DNA of 64,000 bases from Rhodospirillaceae bacterium UBA1479. GTDB taxonomy: Bacteria > Pseudomonadota > Alphaproteobacteria > Rhodospirillales > Casp-alpha2. The stretch covers positions 247,974 to 311,973 of the forward strand of contig DCRZ01000006.1 of assembly GCA_002325375.1 (NCBI GenBank), written 5' to 3'. Under the pieces are notes generated by a model. It saw nothing but the letters and a program-made list of their open reading frames with translations. It made no database searches and was not told the origin of the DNA. Within the stretch, counting starts at the first letter, position 1. Each line of letters begins with the position of its first letter. The translations under genes were made by a program, and so were the position numbers. Below, piece after piece: positions 26,736 through 34,766 of the stretch.

Positions 26736-27454
26736 GTCTGGGGCTCCGTGGTTTCAACATCCTCGGGCGAGCGCACCAGGATCATGGAAAAATAGGGGGC
26801 CGTGTCGGGGGCGTCGGCCAGTGGCATGACTTTCTGATCGGCCATGGTCGCGCGTTCCACATATTGCGCCCGGTCGAGCCGCCCCAGCTTTTCGATCACG
26901 CCCCGGATTTTCGGCAGATGGCGGCCGACCTTCATGATGGCGGCGGCTTCGGATTTGGCCAAGCGGGCCTCCAGGTTGGCTTCATCCAAGGGCCCGGGGA
27001 TCACGGTCAGCACCTGGTTGCGCGACACCAGGGGAGCGCCCGCCACGGCGGCGCAGGCGGCCAGCGAGGAGACGCCGGGCACGACCTGGGTCGGATAATC
27101 TTCGGCCAGACGCAGGAACAGATACATGAACGAGCCGTAGAGAAACGGGTCGCCCTCGCACAGGATCGCGACGTCGCGCCCGGCGGCGAGGTGCCCCGCG
27201 ATGTCGCGGGCATAGTCATCGTAGACATCGTTGGCGGGAAAGCGCCCGGGCACCATGGGGGTGACGATGGCGATCTCGGTCTTGCCCGCCGGGATGTGGG
27301 GGGCGGCGATGGCGCGGGCCAGGCTTTCCGTCCCTTCCGCCGCCGGATAGGCGATCACGGGCGCCTGGGCAATGACCTTCACGGCTTTCAGCGTCAGCAG
27401 GTCCGGGTCGCCGGGTCCGACGCCGACGCCATACAGGGTGCCGGGCTCGCTCAT
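26732..27454 (-). CDS. cbiL: Precorrin-2 / cobalt-precorrin-2 C20-methyltransferase
   Basis: 240-residue CobI/CbiL methyltransferase. Motifs are LYGVGVGPGDPDLLTLKAVKVI, IAYPAAEG, VAILCEGDPFLYGSFMYLFLRL, VVPGVSSLAACAA and AAIMKVGRHLPKIRGVI. The start is ATG 27454, overlapping the stop of the preceding gene by four bases; six further upstream codons are open but would lie inside that gene. Third step enzyme of the corrin branch and fourth gene of the operon. Confidence 0.95.
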   Translation of the reverse strand: MSEPGTLYGVGVGPGDPDLLTLKAVKVIAQAPVIAYPAAEGTESLARAIAAPHIPAGKTEIAIVTPMVPGRFPANDVYDDYARDIAGHLAAGRDVAILCEGDPFLYGSFMYLFLRLAEDYPTQVVPGVSSLAACAAVAGAPLVSRNQVLTVIPGPLDEANLEARLAKSEAAAIMKVGRHLPKIRGVIEKLGRLDRAQYVERATMADQKVMPLADAPDTAPYFSMILVRSPEDVETTEPQT

Positions 27455-28662
27455 GATTTGGTCACCGCCCATTGCAGCACGTCCATCAAGGGCCGCATGC
27501 CGGTTAGGCCGCCGACCGCGTCGGCGCGGGCGACGGCGATGCGGGTCAACTCGCCGCCATGGGCCCGATGGTTTTGAATCAAGGTCTCCTGGGCTTCCAG
27601 GGTCACGCCGTTGGCGACCAGACGCCCGCTGGGTTTAAGGGCGGCCAAGGCCCCCTCGATCACGCCGGGCTGGGACAGGCCGCCGCCGACGAAGACGGCG
27701 TCGGGGGCGGCTGCGTCGGCGAAGCACCCTGGGGCGTCGCCTTTCAGCAGCTTCAGGTGGGGGACGCCCAGGTTGTTGGCATTGGTTTCGATGTCGTCGA
27801 AGCGTGCCGGGTCGCGTTCCATGGCGATCGCCTGCGCGTCCGCCGCCGCGCGCAGCCATTCGATGGCGACCGCCCCCGACCCGGCGCCCACGTCCCACAG
27901 CAGTTGTCCCGGCAGGGGCTGCAGGCGGGCCAGGGTCGCGGCGCGGACCTCGCGCTTGGTGATCTTGCCGTCGTGGCGAAAGGCGGCCTCGGGCAGGCCG
28001 GGGGTTTCCGGCCAGATGGTCGCCCCCGGGCTCGGCCACAGGTGAAAGGCGATGACGTTCAAATCCTTGACCCGCCGGCCTTCCCATTCCTCGGCCACGG
28101 TGTCGTAGCGTCCTTCGTCGGGACCGCCCATGTGTTCGAACACGGTCATGGGGCTTTCGCCGAAGCCGCGCCGGCACAACAGCGCCGCCGCCTGTGCCGG
28201 GGTCTCGCCGTTGCGGGCCAGGATCAACAGCCGCACGCCCGGCAGCAGATGACGGTTCAGAACCTCAACCGGGAAGGCGTGGCAGCTGACCGTGCGCAGG
28301 GTGCCGTCGGCCAATGACCAGCCCATGCGCGCGGCCAACAGGGCGAAGGCCCCGGGGGCGGGCTGGATGTCCATGGCCGCGATGCCGAACCGCGCGACCA
28401 GGCGCTTGCCGATGCCGAAGTTGAGGGGGTCGCCCGAGGCCAGGACGCAGACCGGTGTGCCCGCGTGCCGGGCGATGGCCTCGATCCCGGCGTCCAGGCC
28501 GTCGCCCCAGGTCAGGCGCGGGCGGGGGTCGCCGCCGAGCATGCCTAGGTGGCGGTCGCCGCCGACCAGAACCTCGGCTTCGGCGATCAGGGCGCGGGCG
28601 CGGGCACTCAGGCCGTCCAATCCGTCCTCGCCGATGCCGACCACGGAAAGCCATCTATCCAT
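27451..28662 (-). CDS. cobL: Precorrin-6Y C5,15-methyltransferase (CbiE-CbiT fusion)
   Basis: 403-residue bifunctional enzyme that methylates C5 and C15 and decarboxylates the ring-C acetate. The N-terminal CbiE part has WLSVVGIGEDGLDGLS, VLASGDPLNFGIGKRL and LLILARNGETPAQAAALL. The C-terminal CbiT part is a class I SAM methyltransferase with LLWDVGAGSGAVAIEW. The CbiE-CbiT fusion is the usual form in proteobacteria. It overlaps the cobH/cbiC gene by eight bases. Confidence 0.95.
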   Translation of the reverse strand: MDRWLSVVGIGEDGLDGLSARARALIAEAEVLVGGDRHLGMLGGDPRPRLTWGDGLDAGIEAIARHAGTPVCVLASGDPLNFGIGKRLVARFGIAAMDIQPAPGAFALLAARMGWSLADGTLRTVSCHAFPVEVLNRHLLPGVRLLILARNGETPAQAAALLCRRGFGESPMTVFEHMGGPDEGRYDTVAEEWEGRRVKDLNVIAFHLWPSPGATIWPETPGLPEAAFRHDGKITKREVRAATLARLQPLPGQLLWDVGAGSGAVAIEWLRAAADAQAIAMERDPARFDDIETNANNLGVPHLKLLKGDAPGCFADAAAPDAVFVGGGLSQPGVIEGALAALKPSGRLVANGVTLEAQETLIQNHRAHGGELTRIAVARADAVGGLTGMRPLMDVLQWAVTKS

Positions 28663-29302
28663 TCGGCGCCTCCGCCTGTTCGGGGGCGGAGCAGAGGGCG
28701 TTCACGGCGGCGGCGGCGAGGGCGCTGCCGCCCTTTTGCCCAGTCAGGGTGGCGAAGGGAATGCCGTCCGCATGGTCGATCAGCGCCTGTTTCGATTCCG
28801 CGGCGCCGATGAAGCCGACGGGAAAGCCCAGGATCACGGCGGGGCGGGGTGCGCCTTCGGCCAGCAGTTCCAGCAGGCGGAACAGGGCGGTCGGGGCATT
28901 GCCGATGGCGACCACGGCCCCCCCCAGATGCGGGGCCCAGGCATCGACGGCGGCGGCGGAGCGCGTGGTGCCGAGGTCTGCCGCATGTTCGCGCACGCCG
29001 TCGTCGTTCAAGGTGCAGATGATTCGGTTACCTGTGGGAAGACGCTGGGCGATGATGCCGCGGGCGACCATTTCCGCATCGGTCAGGATGGGGGCGCCCG
29101 CCGCAAGGGCGGCCTTGCCGGCCTGGGCCGGGTCGTTGGACATCACAAGGTCCCCTGCGATCTCCGCCATGCCGCAGGCGTGAATCAGGCGCACGGCCAG
29201 GGCCCGCTCCGCACCCTGGAAGCGCGTGAGGTCCGCCGCCGCCTCGATGGCGGCGAAGGAACGGCGGTAGATTTCCGCCGGGTCGCGGACGTAATCGAAC
29301 AT
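28655..29302 (-). CDS. cbiC: Precorrin-8X / cobalt-precorrin-8 methylmutase
   Basis: 215-residue enzyme moving the C11 methyl to C12 to give (cobalt-)hydrogenobyrinate. Motifs are IYRRSFAAIEAAADL, RLIHACGMAEIAGDLVMS with the active histidine, and AVILGFPVGFIGAAESKQAL. The start is ATG 29302; the frame is open for 67 more codons, but those are the antisense shadow of the histidine-rich end of cbiX. Second gene of the corrin operon. Confidence 0.95.
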   Translation of the reverse strand: MFDYVRDPAEIYRRSFAAIEAAADLTRFQGAERALAVRLIHACGMAEIAGDLVMSNDPAQAGKAALAAGAPILTDAEMVARGIIAQRLPTGNRIICTLNDDGVREHAADLGTTRSAAAVDAWAPHLGGAVVAIGNAPTALFRLLELLAEGAPRPAVILGFPVGFIGAAESKQALIDHADGIPFATLTGQKGGSALAAAAVNALCSAPEQAEAPNG

Positions 29303-29315
29303 TACTGCCCCGGCA

Positions 29316-30356
29316 TCAGGTTTCGGGGTCGTGGGAATGCGGATGGGAATGCCCGTGGCCGTGATCATGTCCATGGTCATGGCTGTGCCCATGCCCATGA
29401 TGATGGCCGTGCTTGCCGTGGTGGATGCCGTGATCCTCGGCCCCGTGGCCATCCGTGCCGATGCCGACCACATGATGGTGATGGCCGGCCTGGGGAGCCC
29501 CATGGTCGTCTTCGTAACCGATGATCTGCTCCCGGTACTTGCACAGCAAGCAGTTCATCTTGTTGTCGCCGTTGAGCGCTTCCTCGACCCGGTCGGCGAA
29601 GCAGTCGATCAGGTCTTCGTGGTCGTTCAGATAGGGCGCCTTGACGATATCGATCTCGGGGTGCGCCTGGGCGCAGTCGTCGGCCCAGCGGTAGATGCGG
29701 TTGACCAGGATGCCCGTGAACAGGAAATAGGGGAACACGATGATGCGCTTGTAGCCGAGCTTCACCGCCTTGTTCAGGCCTTCGTCGACCAGCGGATAGG
29801 CGACGCCGGAATAGCTGACCTCGGCCCAGCCGAAATCCATGCCTTCCCACAGCATGCGGGCGACCTTGTTGACGTTGGAATTGGCGTCCGAATCGTTGGT
29901 GCCGCGTCCGACCACCATCAACAGCGTGTCCTTGCGGGCGATCTCCCCGCCGGCCGCGTTGGCGGCGGCCTCGGCTTCTTCGATGCGGACCTTCGCCGCG
30001 CGCAGCAGCCGGGCGTCGATCGCCAGCTCGCGCCCGAAGCGCACGTCCAGGTCCGGATGGGCATGGGCGAAGCTGTTGATTTCCGACGGCAGGTCGTTTT
30101 TCACATGGCCCGCCGCGAACAGCATGCCGGGCACGCAGATGATGCGGTTGACGCCCCGGTCCCGCAATTTGTCCAGGCCCGTGCGGATGACGGGGGTGGC
30201 GAATTCCAGGAATCCGCTTTCCACGTCGTAATCGGGGAATCGCTTGGCCAGATGGCCCGCCAGGGTGCCGAATTCATCGACGGCCCCCTGGTCGCGGCTG
30301 CCGTGGCCGCAGATCATGATGCCGGTTTTTTGGGTTGTGTCAGTCGAGTTGGGCAT
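29316..30356 (-). CDS. cbiX: Sirohydrochlorin cobaltochelatase CbiX (long form, 4Fe-4S motif, His-rich tail)
   Basis: 346-residue chelatase that inserts cobalt into sirohydrochlorin, the entry step of the early-cobalt B12 route. Two chelatase repeats are visible: MICGHGSRDQGAVDEF ... VPGMLFAAGHVKND, and MVVGRGTNDSDANSN ... GVAYPLVDEGL. MNCLLC at 267-272 matches the MxCxxC iron-sulfur motif known in Bacillus megaterium CbiX. From residue 285 to 342 the tail holds 24 histidines mixed with Gly, Asp and Ser, a likely cobalt or nickel store. It is first in the operon; no clear cobalamin riboswitch was seen in the 142 bases upstream. Confidence 0.95.
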   Translation of the reverse strand: MPNSTDTTQKTGIMICGHGSRDQGAVDEFGTLAGHLAKRFPDYDVESGFLEFATPVIRTGLDKLRDRGVNRIICVPGMLFAAGHVKNDLPSEINSFAHAHPDLDVRFGRELAIDARLLRAAKVRIEEAEAAANAAGGEIARKDTLLMVVGRGTNDSDANSNVNKVARMLWEGMDFGWAEVSYSGVAYPLVDEGLNKAVKLGYKRIIVFPYFLFTGILVNRIYRWADDCAQAHPEIDIVKAPYLNDHEDLIDCFADRVEEALNGDNKMNCLLCKYREQIIGYEDDHGAPQAGHHHHVVGIGTDGHGAEDHGIHHGKHGHHHGHGHSHDHGHDHGHGHSHPHSHDPET

Positions 30357-30498
30357 TCGCTTGGTCCTTGCCTTCGAGCGGCCGCCGGCGCCATTGCCGA
30401 CGGCAGGGTCTGATCTTTCGCCGCCTGGTCATCGCCTCCGGGCGGGAAAGAGGGCCGACTATACAGATTTCAGGATCAGGGGAAAGGGTGACGCCACG

Positions 30499-31797
30499 TC
30501 AACCGGCGGGCACGGGGCGCTCGCCCGTTTCGGTGTCTTCCAGGGCCTCCGGTTCGTCGCCGCCGTCTCCGGTTTCCGGGAAATCCTCTTCCCCAGGCTC
30601 CTCGGCTTCCGGCGGCTCGGGCGGCGGCAGGCCGGCCCGGCGTTCCAGGTCCTGGGCATCTTCCTCGCGCCCCAACGCGCGGAGCGCGGCGGCAAGGTTG
30701 ACCTGACTGAGGGCGAGCGAGGCATCGCCCGGCATCAGGTGCTTTTCCTTGATTGCGACGGCGCGGCGGAACAGGGGCTCCGCCGCCTGGGTCTTGCCCC
30801 GGCGCCGGTAATAGAGGCCAAGGTTGTTGACCACGGCGGCGACGTTGAGATGATTGTCGCCCCAGGTTGTCTCGTCGGCGGCAAGGGCGCGCTGATAATA
30901 CAGTTCCGCGGCCTTGGCGTCGCCGGCCAGGTCGCAGGCGAGGCCCAGGTTGTTGAGGATGCCGCCCAGGTCGGGGTGGCCGTCGGCCCCGGACTTTTCC
31001 AGCAGGTCGAGGGCGGCCGCGAAATGCTTGCGCGCGGCTTTGTAGTCCTCCCGGCCGTGGGCCAGGGCGCCCAGTCGGCCCAGACATTCGACCCGCAGTT
31101 CCAAGTCGTCCTCGGGCACGGCGTCGGCGGCCAGCCGGAACAGGGTCGTGGCCTCTTCCGCGTCGCCACGCGCGGCCAGAAGGTCACCCGCGACCAAGCG
31201 GGCCAAGGCCGCGGCGCGGCCATGGATGCCGGCGGTCCAGGCATGTTTGTGGCCGGTGGTGTCCTCTTCCTCGGCGGCGCGGATCAGCAGGTCCGTGCCG
31301 CGGGCGATGTCGCCGGAGGCGATGGCGACCCGGGCGTCATGCAGCAGCTTGGCTGCCGCCGGTGACCCGGCGCTGACGGTGCCAAGCCGCGCGCGCAGGT
31401 CGTCCAGTTCGCCCGCGAAAGATCGCAGCCGCCCGTCACGTGCCTGATCGTCGACCCCTTGGTCGGCGAGAATTTCGGCCAGGCCCTGAATCTCGGGCGT
31501 GTCGGGCAGGGGGGCGGGCTCCATGGGCGAGGGCGCCATTACGTCGACCGGGGGCATGTCGGCCGCGGTCGGTTGGCTGCGCAGGATGGGATCGGGACGG
31601 TCCAGGCGGTCGCCGCCGCGAAGCCTGCGCCCGCCGAACAGCAGTACGCCGATTAGCGCCAGCGCCCCCGCCCCGGCTGCGGCGAGCACCCAGGTCGGCA
31701 TCGTCGCGACGGTTTCCACCAGCGGCACCCACAGGTCCGCGGTCGCGTTCAGCACCCCGTCACGGATCAGCACCAAGTCCGACAGAAACTGTTCCAT
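30499..31797 (-). CDS. Membrane-anchored tetratricopeptide repeat protein
   Basis: 432 residues. After an N-terminal segment comes one transmembrane helix (TWVLAAAGAGALALIGVLLFGG), then a linker and a TPR array from about residue 150 to 390, with units such as AKAAELYYQRALAADETTWG and LNVAAVVNNLGLYYRRRGKTQAAEPLFRRAV that resemble kinesin light chain-type repeats. The C-terminus is very acidic. It probably scaffolds a complex at the inner membrane, but no partner is evident: 142 bases separate it from cbiX and 140 from the next gene. Confidence 0.82.
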   Translation of the reverse strand: MEQFLSDLVLIRDGVLNATADLWVPLVETVATMPTWVLAAAGAGALALIGVLLFGGRRLRGGDRLDRPDPILRSQPTAADMPPVDVMAPSPMEPAPLPDTPEIQGLAEILADQGVDDQARDGRLRSFAGELDDLRARLGTVSAGSPAAAKLLHDARVAIASGDIARGTDLLIRAAEEEDTTGHKHAWTAGIHGRAAALARLVAGDLLAARGDAEEATTLFRLAADAVPEDDLELRVECLGRLGALAHGREDYKAARKHFAAALDLLEKSGADGHPDLGGILNNLGLACDLAGDAKAAELYYQRALAADETTWGDNHLNVAAVVNNLGLYYRRRGKTQAAEPLFRRAVAIKEKHLMPGDASLALSQVNLAAALRALGREEDAQDLERRAGLPPPEPPEAEEPGEEDFPETGDGGDEPEALEDTETGERPVPAG

Positions 31798-31937
31798 AAC
31801 CGGAAAAAATACCCGTCCCTACCCGATTTGCACAGGACAATGGCCCAATCGCCCGCTTCCGGGGCGGTGACCGGGCGCCGGAGGCGGCCGTGCGGCCGGG
31901 CGAGGCAGCCATGCGGGGTCGCGATTCGCCGGGCCGG

Positions 31938-32708
31938 CTAGTCCGCTTTGTGGAAGGCCGGGTAGTCGAAGGGCAGGGCGTCCCGGTGCAGCAGGGCGGC
32001 GCGCCGGGCCCGTTCGTCGTCGTCGTCGATGTTGCGTTGAACGAACGTCTCGACCGTGTCGGCCAAGCCGTGCAGGGCGACCAAGCGCTGGATCAGGTCG
32101 CGCTGAGCCAAGGCGGGATGGCTGCGGTCCCGGGCGGGAACCTCGGCGAGCGGCACCGGGCGACCGTCGATGGCGAGCGCCCCCCGGGTGCAGATATAGG
32201 CGCCGGCGCGGCGCACGGCGGGGCCGAACTCGACCTCGGCCTCCAGGTTTGCCAACTCGCCGTAAACATAATTGCCGCGCGTGGTTTCCGTGGTGTGCAT
32301 ATGGGCGAGCTGGGCCGGAGTCAGCCAATTGACGAACAGCGTCACCACGGTGCCGGGGGCGGGATGCAGGGTTGCCGGCACCGATCCGTAGCGTGCGAAA
32401 TGGGCGCAATAGACACTGTCGAAATTCTTCAGCTCAAGGCGCACCACGGGCACGGGGCCGTCTTCGGGCCGGGCGAACTTCCAGGCCAGCGCCGAGGGTG
32501 CTTGGTTCGACCCACAAGCGATCACCGGCACGCGTCCCTCAAGGCCCCCGCCCGTCAGGTCGTGAAGATGGGCGTCGCTGTCGACCGGTTGGACGTGGCC
32601 TGCATGGATCACGAACGAACGGTCGGGCACGTCATAAGGATAGGCAAGCGCCCGGGAAACGGACCGGGGGCGGCGTGGACGGTCAGATGGGGTGGGCGGG
32701 TTATTCAA
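31938..32708 (-). CDS. Unassigned protein with cyclotransferase-like motif
   Basis: 256 residues of unknown function. The segment VPVIACGSNQAPSALAWKF resembles the glycine-serine-asparagine loop of gamma-glutamylcyclotransferase-fold proteins, and RGNYVYGELANLEAEVEF and ICTRGALAIDGRPVPLAEVP could be later strands; the match is weak. There is no signal peptide. The longest frame begins at TTG 32708, overlapping the HD-GYP stop; a GTG about 26 codons later is an alternative. It is probably co-transcribed with the HD-GYP gene. Confidence 0.65.
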   Translation of the reverse strand: MNNPPTPSDRPRRPRSVSRALAYPYDVPDRSFVIHAGHVQPVDSDAHLHDLTGGGLEGRVPVIACGSNQAPSALAWKFARPEDGPVPVVRLELKNFDSVYCAHFARYGSVPATLHPAPGTVVTLFVNWLTPAQLAHMHTTETTRGNYVYGELANLEAEVEFGPAVRRAGAYICTRGALAIDGRPVPLAEVPARDRSHPALAQRDLIQRLVALHGLADTVETFVQRNIDDDDERARRAALLHRDALPFDYPAFHKAD

Positions 32709-34488
32709 GGTATTTGGCGATGTCCACGTCGTCGATCTGATAGGGCTCCAGGAACCGGTCGGCGTATTCCTGGAACACGCCGGAAGTCAGGAACAACTTG
32801 AACAGTTCGCTGTCGATATGCGCGTCCTTTTTCATGAACGACATGATCTTGATGCTGTCCGATAGCTTCTTGGGGTCCTTGTAGGGCCGGTCGGCGGCGG
32901 TCAGGGCCTCGAAGATGTCGGCGATGGCCATGATGCGCGCCGGCACGGACATCTGATCCTCGGTCAGCTTCCGGGGATAGCCCGTGCCGTCCATCTTCTC
33001 GTGGTGGCCGCCGGCGTATTCCGGCACCCGCTTCAGGTGTTTGGGAAACGGCAGTTGTTCCAGCATGATGATGGTCTGCACGATGTGGTCGTTGATCTTG
33101 AAGCGCTCTTCCTCGGTCAGCGTCCCGCGGGCGATGCACAGGTTGTAGATTTCGCCGAAATTGTACTTGTGCTCGGGGATGTTCAGCTTGAACCCGAAGG
33201 GGTTGTCGGGCTGGGCGGCGGGCTCCAGCGCGTCGCGGAAAACGACATGGTCGTCGCGGTCAGCCAGAAGGTATTCCTTGGCCGGCACCGGCACGGGCGG
33301 CGTGCGGTCCTTGCGCTTGCGTTCCTCGAACGATAGGCCCAGGCGGTCGTCCAAAGTTCTCGTCCACTGGGTCTGGGCGATCTCGCGGATGCGGTCCTGG
33401 TCCTCGGGCGCCATGAATTCGTCGCCGACGTTGGCCTTGGCGACGAATTCCCAGTCGGCGTCGATCTTGGCCAGGGTCGCGTCCAGTTCGGCCTTCAACT
33501 CGTCCGGGTCGCCTCGGCCCTCAAGCAGCGCCTTGTAGTACTCGATCTCGGCCTCGCGCTTGACCACCTCGAAGCGCATGCGCACCTCGTGAACCCGGTT
33601 GTAGATGGTTTCCAGTTTCACGGCCTTGTCGACGACGTATTCCGGTGTCGTGACCTTGCCGCAGTCGTGCAGCCACGCCCCGATGTGCAGTTCGTACCAC
33701 TGCTCTTCGGTCAGGTCGAAATCCTTGAACGGGCCGTTCTTGTCGTCGCAGGCGGCCTTGGCCAGCATCTTGGTCAGTTCGGGCACGCGCTGGCAGTGGC
33801 CGCCGGTATAGGGAGACTTGGCGTCGATCGCCGAGGCGATCAGCTCGATGAAGCTTTCCAACAGCTTGCGCTGGCTTTCCAGCAGCTGCTGATTGTCGAG
33901 CGCCACGGCAGCCTGGGAGGCCAGGGCCTCGACCAGGGGCTGGATCTGCTTGGAGAATTCGATGACCGTGCCCGACGGGTCGGTGGCGTTGAGCAGCTGA
34001 ATGACGCCGATGATTTCATCCTGGCTGTTCTTCAGGGGCACGGTGAGGAACGATTTGGAGCGATAGCCCGTACCCTCGTCGAATTTCTTAGTGCCGGAAA
34101 AGTCGAAATTCTCTGCCTCGTAGGCGTCCTGAATGTTGATCGATTCGCCGGTCAGGGCGCAATAGCTGGCGATGTTCTTCTGGTTCGGCTGGCCCGTTTC
34201 GGGGTCGAACAGGCGGATCGGAGGAAAGGTGATGTCCTTGCCCGTGGTGCCGCCCAGCGCGATGTTGAGGGAATCGGTGCGCATGATCTCGAACTTCAGC
34301 GCGTCCTCGTCGGTCTTGATGTACAGGGTCCCGCCGTCGGCCGCGGTCAGGTCCTTGGCCTCCAAAAGAATCTTTTCCATCAATCGGTTAATGTCGCGTT
34401 CGGCGGACAACGCGATGCCGATGTCGATCAGGCGCTGAAAGTTCTTCAGCGCCGGGTCGTTCTGCGCAGTCATCGCGTCACCGGACAT
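32701..34488 (-). CDS. GAF and HD-GYP domain phosphodiesterase with large internal insertion
   Basis: 595-residue regulator likely to hydrolyse cyclic di-GMP. A GAF domain (about 15-200) comes first: DGGTLYIKTDE, GYRSKSFLTVPLKNSQDEIIG. A helix (SQRKLLESFIELIASAIDAK) leads to the HD-GYP domain, with HD at 274-275 (AWLHDCGKVTTPEYVVDK) and HHEKMDGTGYPRKL at 495-508. Between the two halves lies an insertion of about 150 residues (285-435), helical at first and then a linker. The C-terminal ATADRPYKD-type segment is normal (LTAADRPYKDPKKL). ATG 34473 is an alternative start. Confidence 0.93.
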   Translation of the reverse strand: MSGDAMTAQNDPALKNFQRLIDIGIALSAERDINRLMEKILLEAKDLTAADGGTLYIKTDEDALKFEIMRTDSLNIALGGTTGKDITFPPIRLFDPETGQPNQKNIASYCALTGESINIQDAYEAENFDFSGTKKFDEGTGYRSKSFLTVPLKNSQDEIIGVIQLLNATDPSGTVIEFSKQIQPLVEALASQAAVALDNQQLLESQRKLLESFIELIASAIDAKSPYTGGHCQRVPELTKMLAKAACDDKNGPFKDFDLTEEQWYELHIGAWLHDCGKVTTPEYVVDKAVKLETIYNRVHEVRMRFEVVKREAEIEYYKALLEGRGDPDELKAELDATLAKIDADWEFVAKANVGDEFMAPEDQDRIREIAQTQWTRTLDDRLGLSFEERKRKDRTPPVPVPAKEYLLADRDDHVVFRDALEPAAQPDNPFGFKLNIPEHKYNFGEIYNLCIARGTLTEEERFKINDHIVQTIIMLEQLPFPKHLKRVPEYAGGHHEKMDGTGYPRKLTEDQMSVPARIMAIADIFEALTAADRPYKDPKKLSDSIKIMSFMKKDAHIDSELFKLFLTSGVFQEYADRFLEPYQIDDVDIAKYLE

Positions 34489-34766
34489 GTTTCACCAATG
34501 AGGTCTTCACTTCCCACCGAGCCTTGGAAATTTTCCGGCCTCTCCAACCGGGCATCCCTGAAAATCCTAATCCGCCGGTGTTTATAGGGAGTTAATGTCG
34601 TTTGCCGGCGCCGGAAAGGGTATCCGCCTTTGCCCCCCGTGACAACTGAACGCGATTTGACGGACAATTGGCATAAGGGATGGCAATTTCACCTTTTGCC
34701 CCATGGTTTCAGCGGCTAACGTCGGCGCGCGCCGGAAAACCTGCCCCGGTGACAAGGAAACCGCAC

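Noticed and set aside
25140..26795. Plus-strand open frame of 551 codons opposite the corrin fusion gene
   Set aside because: Antisense shadow of the CbiG-CbiH gene with no recognisable domain or ribosome site.
29330..29470. Repetitive catgg-like DNA as a tandem repeat or CRISPR-like element
   Set aside because: Explained by His/Gly codons in the CbiX tail; no regular spacer structure.
29331..30413. Plus-strand open frame beginning with Met/Val repeats opposite cbiX
   Set aside because: The repeats are the complement of the CbiX histidine tail; the frame has no domain.
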